DNA of 64,000 bases from Acanthaster planci (taxonomy: Eukaryota > Echinodermata > Asteroidea > Valvatida > Acanthasteridae). The stretch spans positions 512,253-576,252 of the forward strand of contig NW_019091497.1 of the NCBI RefSeq assembly GCF_001949145.1, given 5' to 3'. Position 1 is the stretch's first letter. Each line of letters starts with the position of its first letter. This document shows, piece after piece, positions 1-34,620 of this stretch. The notes beneath the pieces are model-generated. The model did no database searches. It was not told the origin of the DNA and worked only from the letters and a program-made list of their open reading frames with translations. Both the position numbers and the translations under genes were made by a program.

Positions 1-27
1 GTCTCATAGTTTCCATTGATGAAAATC

Positions 28-518
28 CGGCATTTCGCTCGTCGCTCAGTGCCCAAACAGGGCGCTGGGAAGGGCTGATTGCTTTGCACTGTGATTGGCT
101 ACGTTGTGCACGACCTCTGACGGCGAGGTTGTCACTTCCTGTTAGCGAAGCGTCATTTCCGTTTTTGGTTAGCCAGTGGCAATGCTTAGCCCAGGTGAAA
201 GTGTTGTCTTATATGAGAAAAACGTAGCCTTGGTACAATCAAGGTAATTTGTTTTCTCACTAAATTGACCACGTGTCCTTTGGCGACACGTATTGGTTAT
301 CTTGATCAAGTTTGGATGAATGTATTGAATAAAGTGTGGTGAGAGTATTTTCAACAGTAAGGAGGAAAACGAAAGAAAAATATCGAATTGATAACTGCCA
401 CAGTGAGCAAGCTCGATACCCAGGCATAAATTTACCCACAATACCCTGCGCGCCGTTAGCTGCGACCCCGTGTGACGTATTTCCTTCACTAAAATCAAGG
501 CGACGAGCGAAATCCGGT
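28..518. repeat. MITE-like inverted-repeat element
   Basis: Two inverted copies of a short sequence bracket about 490 bases. The left copy reads CCGGCATTTCGCTCGTCGC near 28-46. The right copy (about 500-518), read on the other strand, shares the 14 bases ATTTCGCTCGTCGC with it. The interior has no credible coding frame. The size and layout fit a non-autonomous DNA transposon, but no target-site duplication was found, so the exact ends and the family are open. Confidence 0.4.
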
Positions 519-520
519 AT

Positions 521-2855
521 TAACGTAGCGTAATGTAATCTGAAGTTGTTTTACTTACTTTGATCTATCTTTTGTTTACAAAGAATGATGAAATTTCCAC
601 AACATTAGTGATACTAAACCCATTCCTTCCCGAATGGTGGTTACAATGTTTAACGTTATCTTTCTGTTAAGGGGGTAATAGTTTCGAATACTGGATACTC
701 ATGAGGTGTGTCTTAAGTTATCATTCAGAAATAACGTATGAGGTCACAAGCCAAGAAAGTTTTGAAGTTAATCATTAACCTGCACCCCTATTTCCTACGA
801 AAGGACATTATTTTAGCGTGTTTTCAGGTGTTACACATTCATTTTTGATTACTCGCAAGGTAAGAGTGACACAGTGCAAAATGTTCACTTGAATTGTGGA
901 CCTGGGTGTATGCTCCGTGAATAAGTTTATTTTAGGATCACCCGTATTTTTTTTTTTAGTATACCTCAGTATGTATGGTTTGTAATCAAGACGAGTTTGC
1001 AAAAGTAAGGCTCAGGTAATATTCCAGAATTCTTAACTTTATGTCTTCTATAGAAAAAATTAAACATTTATATATTTTTTATCTTTTAGTCTTCTGTAAT
1101 TATTCACATGAATGAAGAAAATTCTAAGTATTGTAACGAAACATGGGTAGGCATGGATGCCAGTCTAATTCATAAATTATCAACACTTGCATGGACCAAT
1201 CAGCCTTTGCGGTGTGCTTTGTGCGTGCACTGTTAGTTCACTGGAATGTCGTATTGTCCTAGCATCGCTGAACGATGTGTGGAGCGCTGCGTCTGGACAC
1301 ACAGCGACAACCGGTAGGTGTAGTACATGAAGTGAGCTGCATTACATGTAGGTCTAGAATAGTTAAAATGATAGAGCTGAGTGTACGTGGTGAACCTAGG
1401 CTGCGAGCTAGTGGTCTTTGCTGTTGGATTGCTTCTCGTCTGTAAGCACTTACATGTAGTGGGGTGACAGCTGGAAGGCAGTGTTGTCATTGTGTCATTG
1501 AGGCTCCTTTGATGAGCTCAGATCGCTGTGACGGTAATTAACCTTTCGCTTAATTGACCCTGACTCTCTTGACACTGTGTTGTGTGAGGACTATCGCTAC
1601 TTCCCAGTAGCGAAGTATCCCTCGGGTTATAGAGTGGCTGTGCTAAAGCTAGTTTGGTGGTTAGGTTTACCACACGAAGCGGATCACATTGCCTGTTGAG
1701 GTGTATTAAGTAAATAACCTTGTGATTTACCTTGCGTCAAACAAATGGCCTCAACGCCCTAGTCGTTTTTTGCTAATTTTTAATTACAAAAATATTTTAC
1801 TGCCAAATGTAATCAACTCCCGTTTTTGCCTACCTCTGATCGTGCTGAACAGCCCAGTTTAGTCCCCTTCAACGTTGGGGATTCCCCTTAGCCAGAAAAA
1901 AAGTTCAAGTCTCTGGCCAGGTCCCAAGGGAATGAGTATAAACATGGTACGTGGCCCTATGGGAATTTTTACACCGCTGAAGCCAAGACTTGGTAGGGCT
2001 CTCCAGGGCCTGTCCTATATCATGTCTGGCAGGCCAGTGGCACTCTCTGATGTGTCAGAGTCATTGACTGGCTGTTGGGGGACGACAGCTGGGGCTTGGC
2101 AGTGGATAAATGGCGGAAGCTTAATCCCTAAGGACCTTCCCTTCAAACTCGGCAGGACTGGAAACAAAGGTACCTCGGCCTGGACTCTCTGCGGTTTTTG
2201 ATATTTGTGCGGGCTAGAAGACACCTACGGAGCAATATAAATGCCTTTGAAAAAATGTGAAAAAAAAACACCGTGGCCGTTTCACCTTTTACGTAACAAA
2301 ACTGTGTAAACGCCTCCCAAGGTTTATTATTGCAATAAACCAAGTACTTGATTAATTGTCCTTGGAAATCCTGCCACTGCGAGGCTGATTTATGTTTCCC
2401 TTCATTTAATTGCTCTATTGCCAGATAGATCTTGTCTTTCCTGAGTGATGGTAAACTTCCACCCTACGAACTGCTCCCAGGCATAGTCCGCCGTTCGTTA
2501 ACTGATACCCCCCTTGCATTTTGATAGCCACTAATTCTTGCATAAGGTTAAATAAATATATTGGTGGGGTTAATTCCAGGTCGATTACCTCTACCTTCAG
2601 GCCTATTAGTATGATGGAAAATTCGTAGCCGATGAATAATAGTTACATCCATTCAATTGTGTTTTTAGGCTGATACTTTCAATTGGCGAGAATGCAACGG
2701 AGAAAGCTTTTTCTTGGTGGAGTGTCTTTGATAAGCACTTGCCAATCTTCTTCTTCTTGTTTTGTTTTAATGGCGCTCTCAGCAACTCGGGCTGTTTTCG
2801 CCAATAACTGTCCGTTATTCATACACTTTATTAATCAGTATCACATTACGGAGTT
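521..2855. other. Intergenic, no gene recognised
   Basis: No exon-like reading frame with plausible splice sites or recognisable protein similarity was found. A more GC-rich patch at about 1860-2210 is open on both strands (108 codons on plus, shorter on minus). Neither translation resembles a family I know, so it may be repeat-derived. Confidence 0.5.
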
Positions 2856-2859
2856 AGGA

Positions 2860-3050
2860 AGAAGGTCCAGTTTTAGAGGCAGGAGGAAACCGAAGTACCC
2901 GGGGAAAACCTGCAAGAGCGAGCATGGACTGGAAACCAAAAGCACTTTATAAAGCCTGGGCCAAGCGGGACTCGAACCCTGGCCTCATAAGATCATTGGT
3001 GCAAAGCGAGGAAAGAAACCGCTACGCTAACCCGCTCCCCCTTTGCCAAT
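2860..3050 (-). repeat. tRNA-derived SINE (minus strand)
   Basis: Read on the minus strand, this stretch contains an RNA polymerase III B-box, GGTTCGAGTCC (plus positions 2968-2978). An A-box-like TTAGCGTAGCGG lies about 55 bases upstream in the same orientation (about 3022-3035). The spacing and surrounding sequence are tRNA-like, but the whole does not fold as a clean tRNA. Downstream of the tRNA-like head (plus 2880-2930) is an ACCGAAGTACCCGGGGAAAA-type block of the sort seen in central domains of animal SINE superfamilies. It is most likely one SINE copy; length and 3' end are approximate. Confidence 0.6.
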
Positions 3051-3059
3051 CTTGCCCGA

Positions 3060-6000
3060 TCCGTCGTCTTTTAAATGGTACTGACCTGGGAAGGGTGGAA
3101 CTTATCCTGAAGAAATGGTAAACACTCAAGCAAACCTGTTAGGCCCCTACTTGTATATACATAATAAAAATGAAAAGGAATTCAAAATTGTTCCGTCACC
3201 ACCCTGTCAATCTCTTAGACTTGGTCCCAAGTCAGTATTATTTGGTGTGGTCAAAATTGTTCTCTTTGCGATCCGCGTGTGCGCGTACACCTGCTGAGAT
3301 GTACACGTTACAAGTGTATTCCTTTTGGAAGAGACGAATACGTTGGTTGCCCCGCCCCAACGAGCGGATGATCGAGCAGAAGTCGGAGCTCGGCCAATGA
3401 CATTACTGGTCTTAGACTAGGGCTGCCGAAATGGATTTCGACTGAAGTTCACAGACGAAACACTATGACGATTTGTCATCAAGTCTACCAATCTCTAGAC
3501 TTTCGTCAGGACATGGCGAATCTGGTGTAAGACAGAGGTGCTATTACATAAACCTTTTGAGACTGTTTCAGCCTCAACTCTACCAAGATAATCAATGTAC
3601 AACTGTTTCAGAAAATTCTGCCAAGACTTTTTCCTTTGAGGTGTTGAGCAGCGAAGTTTCCAAATTGATGGACATCGGAATAAGTGCTTTCAAGATAAGT
3701 TTTCAAGTTAACTTTATATTTTCCATATGCGTTTTTGAAAGTGAATAGAGGTGCCATGCAAGATTGTTGAAATACATTCTTTTTCCTATCAAGTTGTACA
3801 TTTACCTTTCCATTATGAATTTCATGTGTAATACTTTTACAGTGTATACGTGATGATCCATATCTCTGTTTCATGTCAAGCCTATGGTGTACTTTCTTTT
3901 CGAGATTTGCGTCAAAAGTGACAATATGCGTAACGCATGTTTTCACTCATTAACATGCATAAAATTATTTATATAGACATATTGTTGATAAGTTATTCTA
4001 TTGCGTATCAATCGAGCATTCCGGGGGATTGCCCCCTTTGAAACATACTCCTGAAAAGCTGAGTGTGAATAAAGTGAATGACTCCACCCGATGGTTCTAA
4101 ATGTCCAAGACTTTGCGAGCCAATAGTCCCAAAACCGTATATCGGACTAGGTTGAAACGTTGCGGCTCAGACACAAACCAACAAGTTTTCTATGCATGTC
4201 AGAATAAGAGGGCCGTCACGATGACGGCATCACCTGAATTGTAATGATTTTTAAAATAATTTTTCTATTTCTTTTTCTAAATTTTCCATTCTTTCCAACG
4301 GAAGGTATTTCTAAACCCCTTTTTGGAATACCCAGTGGTGATGGTCTTGGATATGCTTTGTGCTCGAGAAATGCTAGTGACGCCATGATGACATCACAAA
4401 ATGGCGATATTTAAAACACACTGAGTTTTTATTTTACCGAAAAAAGATGCGTTCGTTGCTCATTCCTGGGTTACGAACCCCGTCCTTGTACATGTATCAC
4501 GTTAAGGCTGGAGAGAACAGCAACAAACTCCCTCCTGATGTCAGCGCAGAGGTAGCTAGAGGACAGCTTCATGAAGGGTCTGCGAAGTGGGATTTTCTTG
4601 GTAAAGCTCTAAATTGAATTCATTTTGAGAATTTGTTTCGCGTTTACATGATATGTTAACACAAGATAAAGTTTAGAGTTTCTGTCTTCTACATGAAAAC
4701 TATAATAATAGGCCTACACGTAGTAGTAAAACCGTGTTTCTGAAGACATTGCTTTATTTTCCAATTTACTTATGTGAATTTACATTGATGACTTTACATA
4801 TTTGTTAACACCTGTGACATTTGACTTTACTATTGTAAATGTGAACTTTGGCTTTTCAATAAGCTCAGCTGCACCACTAAATAAGCACGGCATTTGCAGC
4901 ATTATAAGTTTATTGCTGGAATCGGGTATCAAAATTTATTCGGAAAGAAGTACTTTCTGCACTTGATTTCGATTAAAAATAATTACATATGCTTGCTTAT
5001 GAATATTTTTGAGTCCATATCTCTTCCAAAATCAGTTACATGTACAGAGATTTAAATAATGACATTTAACATCATAAATCTAAAGATGTAACACTGGAAA
5101 ACCTATACACATATTCTATAGGATGTTACATATATTCAGAGAGTAAATATGATTTAAAGAGATTTTTACTCTAAATGTATGGATGTGTATATTGTCCTAT
5201 TGCCTTCCTATCAGAATAAACTACATTTACAATAAAAAAAATCACTCTTAACCGTGGTCAAGAGTGATTGAAATTCAAGGATTTTTAGTGACTATTCAGT
5301 GACCAGACTAATACATTCGCTGTTTGCTATTTAGTTGATGGGCAAAACGTTCAAATCGTATACCGCCTGACAAGAATAAACAACTTTCTCAAACGGATCT
5401 ATGTATTTGTATTCTTATTTCAGTATGCATTTCATTTCTTTTCATCATCTAAATCTCGAAGCTGCCTATGGCAACGTTTTTTACGCACTCGTCACGTCAT
5501 TTTCGGGTGTTAACCTTCTGAGACACCATACAAGACCGACTGTGAGCACTAGTAAATGCAGCCGAAAATGAGTTTGAAACAGAACCCACAGCAATTTTAA
5601 ACATTTATACGTCCACTGAGCTAAACCAAGCCTTTTACGATTTCTTTGACGGCTATCAAAGTGCCTAAATAACCCACTGGTCTTTAAACGTATGGGTCCA
5701 TGCTCAGAAGCAGTCGTTCACCATTTTGTTCACCATGGCACACGCACAGTAAACGTGAAATCTGACGAGGCGAAAAGAAACTGTTTACCAAAGGAAAGGT
5801 TAGGAAATATTCAGTGCATATTCTGTTCCAATTGCTTTCTTGTTTAATTATTCTAACACATATTACCATGTGTTGCAACAATACAAACAAGATCCAAATA
5901 TGTAATTGTTTTCTTTTCTTTTTTTTTCAATTCGCAGAAAAATACTTTAATCAATGTAATGCATGAGGGCGCTTATTTTAATACTGCCATGATATGAGGC

Positions 6001-7282
6001 ACTCCTTATCAAAAGCCAAAAACCTTTTCCAAAAAAACAAAACAACCCCCCCCAACCAAAAAACAAAAAAAAACACAATCTTCATAATCACCAACAATAT
6101 TGTGAAAAGCGAAAGTGCGATAATAATTAGACACGAAGTTATGGAAACATTCCTGTTCTGCCTGTGTATAGAATGACTTCACGCTATGGCACACGAATAT
6201 GAAAATTTACCTGAGCACAAAATCAAAAATGTTTAAAATCCTCCATTTGACTTCTAAAAAGGAGGTTGAAAGTCATTTTAACATGTAAATAAAGCTACGC
6301 TTATATTACTTGGTCCTTATAATAGGAATTCATCACTAGGTCTGTACGTCGTAATTTGACAACACATCAGTTTCGGGTGATTAAAAATCATGGCAGAAAT
6401 GTCTAATTCATTGATTTCAGTCTAACCGCGAGAGCAACCTAGATACCAAGAAAATCAGTGATTTTAAAGTTGTGTTAATTTCCAACCTCAAAATACATAT
6501 TCAGTTTATTTTATTAAGAATTCTTTAAAAAACATGAGCACAGAAGCATTATTGCAAATCAAGAAAAAAAAACCCAAAACAAAACAAAAACATAATCACA
6601 ATCACAAAAAAATCCTTTCCCTGCGACAGAAACAGATCATAAAGTGTGAAATTTTGCAATCTTATAATTTTGGTCGTTTTCAGTTATATTGCTGAAATAG
6701 TTATTCAAGCAAATTTAAACGTCACATATTGCGTAGTCTACGTTTACAACAGAAATGTATGCTCCATGTTACTACACTGAAATGTCCTCACGTCAAATTT
6801 GAGCACCCCGAATCCCCATTTGTCTCGACATAATACACTATTACCACAAAATACATAAATATACGCAAAATTATCTCCAATTTCATAGGAAAAACTCAAT
6901 TGAGGACAAGACCATACTGACTGACAAAGTAATAACCAAAACAACAAAGAAAAACAGAAAAAGAAAAAAATACAAATCGCTAATATTTCATCGGACGTGA
7001 CTTCATTAAATCTGATGCAGCAGTAAGTTATAAAAACTAAAACACACTTTCAGTAACAGCAAAGGAGTGTACCATTAGATCGAACCGTTTTCCACCTGCA
7101 CGGTGCAGCTTTTGATAAGCAGGATTTTGAACTGGCCCGATGTTAACAGTTGAGGCTTATTCATTTTAGAACTTCGTAAATTACATCGGCATGCTACAAA
7201 CGATGCCCGTCGTTTCCAAGACTGGCCGCAGTGGCTGAAATCGTTCAGGGCCTCTCTGTGACTATCTCCCGTCACCAATCCC
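3060..7282. other. Intergenic region downstream of the SUR gene
   Basis: No coding exon was recognised. It includes the 3' untranslated region of the minus-strand SUR gene just below 7283 (extent unknown; a minus-strand AATAAA candidate is the TTTATT near 6507). There are A-rich tracts near 6020-6080 and 6560-6610, and a perfect 10-base hairpin at 5240-5269. Open frames here are short and have no family resemblance. Confidence 0.5.
5240..5269. repeat. Perfect 10-bp hairpin
   Basis: AATCACTCTT at 5240-5249 is the exact reverse complement of AAGAGTGATT at 5260-5269, with a 10-base loop. It lies in non-coding sequence. No function is indicated. Confidence 0.6.
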
Positions 7283-29983
<22,701 letters not shown>

Positions 29984-30734
29984 ATTGCACTGTTACAACG
30001 GGAAAACACGGCGTTTCACTTAGCAAATGCAGCGTTCACAAATAACACAACCCCAGCACCTTTCCTGTTTTCCACGACAAAATCAGTCAACTATATGTCT
30101 TGCGTTATTCCCCTTCCCCTACCAAAATTCCCTATCAAGTATCAATGCACTGTAACAGTCCCCGGCCAGCGGTGTCAAGTCCGGTGCACGCGTTTGACAC
30201 AGAAAAAGTGCGTAATCACGGTAGAGGGTAAAGTTCACCCATGGTAGATGCATGCATACTCCACTCGCTGCTTCGTCTGTCCCCGTAAGTTCACAACACT
30301 CATCGGATGGGTTTTTTTTTATCGCGTTCATTATTTGCTGTGTATGCAGTGAAGTAACTACATATATTAAGCCCCCCCCCGTTTTAGAAGTATGATGTGC
30401 AAGGGCATTGGTTAGTTTTGTTGGCAAAATCATGGTCTGTCGGCAAAATAAAAAAGAACGGAAAATGGAGATGAAAGGGGGGATACAGTATACTCATTTC
30501 AGTTTGCGTGATGGTCAGTGTCGGCACATTTTATGTGCCCTGCCCTCAAAATGGTTTAGCGACGCCCATGCTTCCGTGCATGCAAGCAGAAGTAAAAAAA
30601 AAATGATATCCGTGCAAATACGGAAATAGGTTTAATGGAGAGGTAATAATCAGTGTTCGCCACTCGAATCTGTAAGATTGAAAGTGGCTGCTCGTGAGTC
30701 CCTTATTTTTTTTGGACATTAAATTTTTACTTAC

Positions 30735-30800
30735 CGGTAGAACACGCCGTGTCCGAGTCCCGGTTTGAACAACAGATGTTTCCGCAATCTAGCTGAACAG
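30735..30800 (-). other. Probable 5' UTR exon of the SUR gene
   Basis: On the minus strand the sequence ends GTGTTCTACCG followed by a consensus donor, GTAAGTAAA (plus 30726-30734). The SUR start exon begins six bases upstream of its ATG after a good acceptor. Joining the two gives an in-frame TAG (plus 30789-30791) and no ATG before the proposed start, as expected for a leader. The upper end (transcription start) cannot be placed. Confidence 0.5.
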
Positions 30801-32811
30801 CAGCTTCCAGTGAAGTAATTGACGGTTTTCCTCTGAAGGAGTAAGTCAGTAGTAAAATTGTGCCCTTTGACCTGTTGTGGTAACAAGAGCAAGATCACCT
30901 ATGTATAGAAAATAAATGGAGAGGGTTGTTGTTGAAATGGAAAAGAATGGATTTGGAATAGGTTAGGTTGAATATATTACAGTTTCACTCTTCTGTATTG
31001 GAAAAATAATTAAAGATTGTACAACGTATATAGGAACTATAGGAGATCAGATTACAATTGAACCCTCGTGTATTGCAAGCGGTGGTGCAATATTGCGAGG
31101 TCGGTTAGTAGGCCTTTTTACTGATAAGAATAGGCCTAAATATGAAATAGGTTTTTGGACACTTGAATATTTTCAGCATCACTGTACAGTGGTAGGGCCC
31201 GTTCCGGGTGTGTGACAGCAAAGACTATAGCCCGTAATTAGTGTACAAAGTGCGCACGACTCGGCGGTCTGTACAATGACAACTCTTCACCACATCCAGA
31301 CAGGTCGGATGTACTCTGTACATAGCCCCCGCACTACAAGCCAACATAAACCATTCTTTGTTTAAATAATCGAAAGAATGCAGCGTCTGTGTATTAATTT
31401 ATTCTGTTAATTCAATTAAATTCAATTTCGATTTTATTGTAAAAAATCCCCGCGAAAAAGTCAAGGGACTACAACTATTTGCTTTACAGTAAAAAATTAA
31501 CAATGGAATGGTTACAAAAAAAAACATAAAAGGGGCACAATTTTAGCAAATATGAGACTAAAGATGCCTTATATAATTACAAATAAGATTAAGATATCAT
31601 AAATAATACAACGGAAAATACACTGGTATAAATTGAATTAAAAGAAACAAACACAAAATTACAACGAATGAAAATTAGTGAGTCTAACCATGGTAATATT
31701 TCTTTGTGAGCTTATACGAATACCGTAAGATGATTTGAATATCTGAGATAGCGATTGATTAGAGAATGCCTCTGATTAGGAAGCATGTGATGTTTTTCAG
31801 AACCGCAGTTGCAATGTGGAGTGACAAGGTTAACACATATGTCTGACAGCGACTAATTATCTTGCAAGTTACTTTAGAATAAAACATATTTAACCCTCAC
31901 ATCCATGCAAGCTGACCACATCAAATGTGGTTAATTCCTCAATTAGATCTTGAAAGCAAGTTATACATAAGACGTCCTGTCGAGACTTGGAAGCCACGAG
32001 TATAAATTTGTGAGACAACAATCACTGTCTATATAAAAAATTTCTATTTTCTATTTTGATAATATAAATATATAAACGCCAGAAATATTTTTAAAGCAAT
32101 GTGTGCAAGGTAAAACAAAATCTTATCGTCAAATTGTCGATACTCATTGTTGAAGTACGATTGGAGTAATGTCGAATTTGAAAGGAAACACCTTTAAATG
32201 GAAATGTTAAAGTGCAGTGCAGTGTATTTCAATGGTCTATAGGCCTACGCTATAGGTCCTACAGGGCTGCGGACGGCACTTACCTCGCACAGCCATTTTG
32301 AGTGATGGCTATAATAATACGTTGTAAATTTCAAGCGAAGGTAATATGTAGAAAGGAGAGCTGAAACAATAAACTCTGTCGCGAAAAATACTTACCTTGT
32401 TATATCTCGACAGCTTCCTGATGTCCACGCTCAACTTCAACTCCAAAAATAAAATTGTGGTATGTCGAGCAGTGTTGTCTTTTATAGTCCTCCTCCTAAC
32501 AGGCCAGCTGCACGTGCTGCAGTTCAAAGTTCTTTTTCTAATTTTTAAATTTTTTGGTCGGCTTGTTTATTCAAGTTTTTGGTGCCCTGTACAGTTGACT
32601 GGCGGATACTTTGTCACCAAAGGTTTTGTCCGGGCAAATAAACGAATGAACCCTTCGGAGATCAATAACAAAAGCTTTGTCAATAAATGCAATGCAGTGA
32701 AATTGCCTAGTCACTGTGAATTTGACCTTTATGCGGATAAACGTAAGTCTTGCTTTAAAGGGGGCGGCTAAAGGAGAAGGCGTAATCAACAACTGTAACG
32801 AGTCACTAAAC
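30801..32811. other. Intergenic, upstream of the SUR gene
   Basis: No exon recognised. The stretch is AT-rich with A-tracts and would include the SUR promoter on the minus strand if the 5' exon at 30735 is real, but no TATA box or other core element stands out. A 124-codon plus-strand frame at 32397-32771 has no recognisable family and weak coding character. Confidence 0.45.
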
Positions 32812-33603
32812 GTTGCCACTCGAGTAATTCTCTGAGTAACTCGAGTTGAGTCATTTCAGCGTGGTGACTCGAGTTGAGTCCATTAGGTAAAGAAGTCGAG
32901 TCCAGTCAAGTATCGGCAGCTAGAAGACTGATTCCCATCCTGCACATAGACCCCAGACGTCTTATAGGATAATGTAACAGTCCAATTGGCAGTGGCAGAT
33001 AACATGAACTGACGTTTTGGTCTTATATCTGAATGGCTTCTAGTCTGGTGTAAGTTTTTTTTCGCTGATCTTTGACGTTAGGGGCTAACTGTATTACAAA
33101 TCTACTTCTTATTATTCAAATGTAGGCTTTTGCCCATTTATGCTTCGAAATCAAGTAATGAATATACTGATTATCCATCAAGGGCTTATTAATAAGATAT
33201 CCCCCGAGCAATGATGAATCCACGAATTGAGAAATACATTTAAGTCCGGTTTTGGCTAAACGCCACAGTACCACGTGGTGGGAACTGCAACATGCTTGCT
33301 GCTTCACGGAGGAAGGACACTATAGACAGCCGCTATGCATGTTTGTATGTTCATCGGATATAATTTGCGACAAGACTTGAACATTATGAACCAGTACCGC
33401 AGGTTTCCTTCATAAGGGGGACCCAAGTCTAATAAACATTTATCTGAGTTGCGTCTTCCAATGCCGGACTCGAGTTGAGTCATTTCCTCGAAATGTCGAG
33501 TGCCGGAGTCCAGTCATTTACCCACAACGACTCGAGTCGAATATTCGCAAAAAATTGTACTGCAGTCGGACAGTAGTCGAGGTGGTTGAGTCATTCTGGC
33601 AAC
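32812..33603. repeat. MITE-like element with GTTGCCA ends and ACTCGAGTTGAGTC repeats
   Basis: GTTGCCA at 32812 and TGGCAAC at 33603 bound about 790 bases. Near both ends the palindrome-centred ACTCGAGTTGAGTC recurs (32838-32857, 32866-32880, 33467-33486, with a diverged copy near 33530). The clustering at the two ends suggests subterminal repeats of a DNA transposon. No transposase frame is visible. Confidence 0.45.
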
Positions 33604-33939
33604 ATGCATTTTTAAGCCAATGTTGAGACAGCTTTTGTACGTTCTGTCAATTGCTGGCACATGTAACAAGCGTGTGTATATGTCATTGAATAATTTTTCA
33701 TTCCAGCGTTAATATTTCCCAAAGGAACAGGTCTTCAACTTGACACCAAGAACAACAATTTCTGACATTTATTTTGAGAGGAAATAATACTACATTTAGA
33801 TTCCGGCGGGGGGCACCTGTATGTTCAGTTGTTTGCTGAGCATGACAGTTGGGGGTCAGGAAAAACACCAAAAAATATAGTTTGCGTTTAATTTTCCTTT
33901 TCCAAATCTGCAAAATAAATTTTTTGGAGTTCGGTTGTA
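33604..33939. other. Intergenic, nothing recognised
   Basis: Short non-coding stretch between the GTTGCCA-ended element and the GT-rich tract. A 71-codon minus-strand frame here has no recognisable features. Confidence 0.4.
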
Positions 33940-34620
33940 GTTGAATTCTTATTGAGGGTCTCGGTTGCAGTGGGCTTTTGTTAGATAAGCTTTTGGCTTG
34001 GTTTTTTTAATTTTGGATTTGTGTTTTGGAATTGAGGTTGCAAATAGATCTAGGTGTTGTTTAGGCCTTGGCTTGATGAAGATAAGACGTAAAAAGGTAT
34101 AAGTCTGGGTTTTCCTGAATCACATGGGATTGATTTTTTGAGGAGCATGGTTTGTGGTCTGGCTTTGGGGTTGAGGTAGGATTGCGGGGTTTAGTATGTG
34201 GGTCTGACTTGGGTGTCTGATTTTATCTGATGTAACATTTGGGAAAGGGGTTGTTTTAGGTTTGAAATTAGGTTGCATTTTATCTGGAGGTTGCGGTTAT
34301 ACTTGAAGGTGACATTTAGAGCTATTGTTTTGGCATGGTTTGGAGTTAGCGCTGGGGTTGGGTTGGAGTTGGGATTGAGGTTGGTTTTCATAGTTTAGGT
34401 GTCGAGATTAGGTCTGTTTTGGTTTTTTTGGCAGGAGAATGGACAGGGTTTCATCGAGCCTAGTGTTTCCGTTGCGTGTACGCAACGTTGGCGTATTGGC
34501 GCGTGCTAGGGGTTGAACGTTCTGGTTATTGGTTACGGGTTACATTTTTGGTTGGTAGGTGGGTGGTTGGGTTAGGAGTGAAAGGGTTGCGTCTCTTGTT
34601 GAACTGGGTTTGAATTTCAC
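33940..34620. repeat. GT-rich (keto-skewed) low-complexity tract
   Basis: About 680 bases in which the plus strand is dominated by G and T in irregular GGTTGGGGTTGGAGTTGGG-like words, with few C. The complementary strand gives an Asn/Pro/Leu-rich translation that is an artefact of the composition. The unit is irregular, so it is not a simple tandem array. Confidence 0.55.

Noticed and set aside
2955-3050. A functional tRNA gene on the minus strand
   Set aside because: A- and B-box-like elements are present, but the arms do not pair as a tRNA and SINE-type sequence continues downstream.
34191-34391. Asn/Pro-rich 66-codon minus-strand frame
   Set aside because: Compositional artefact of the GT-rich tract.
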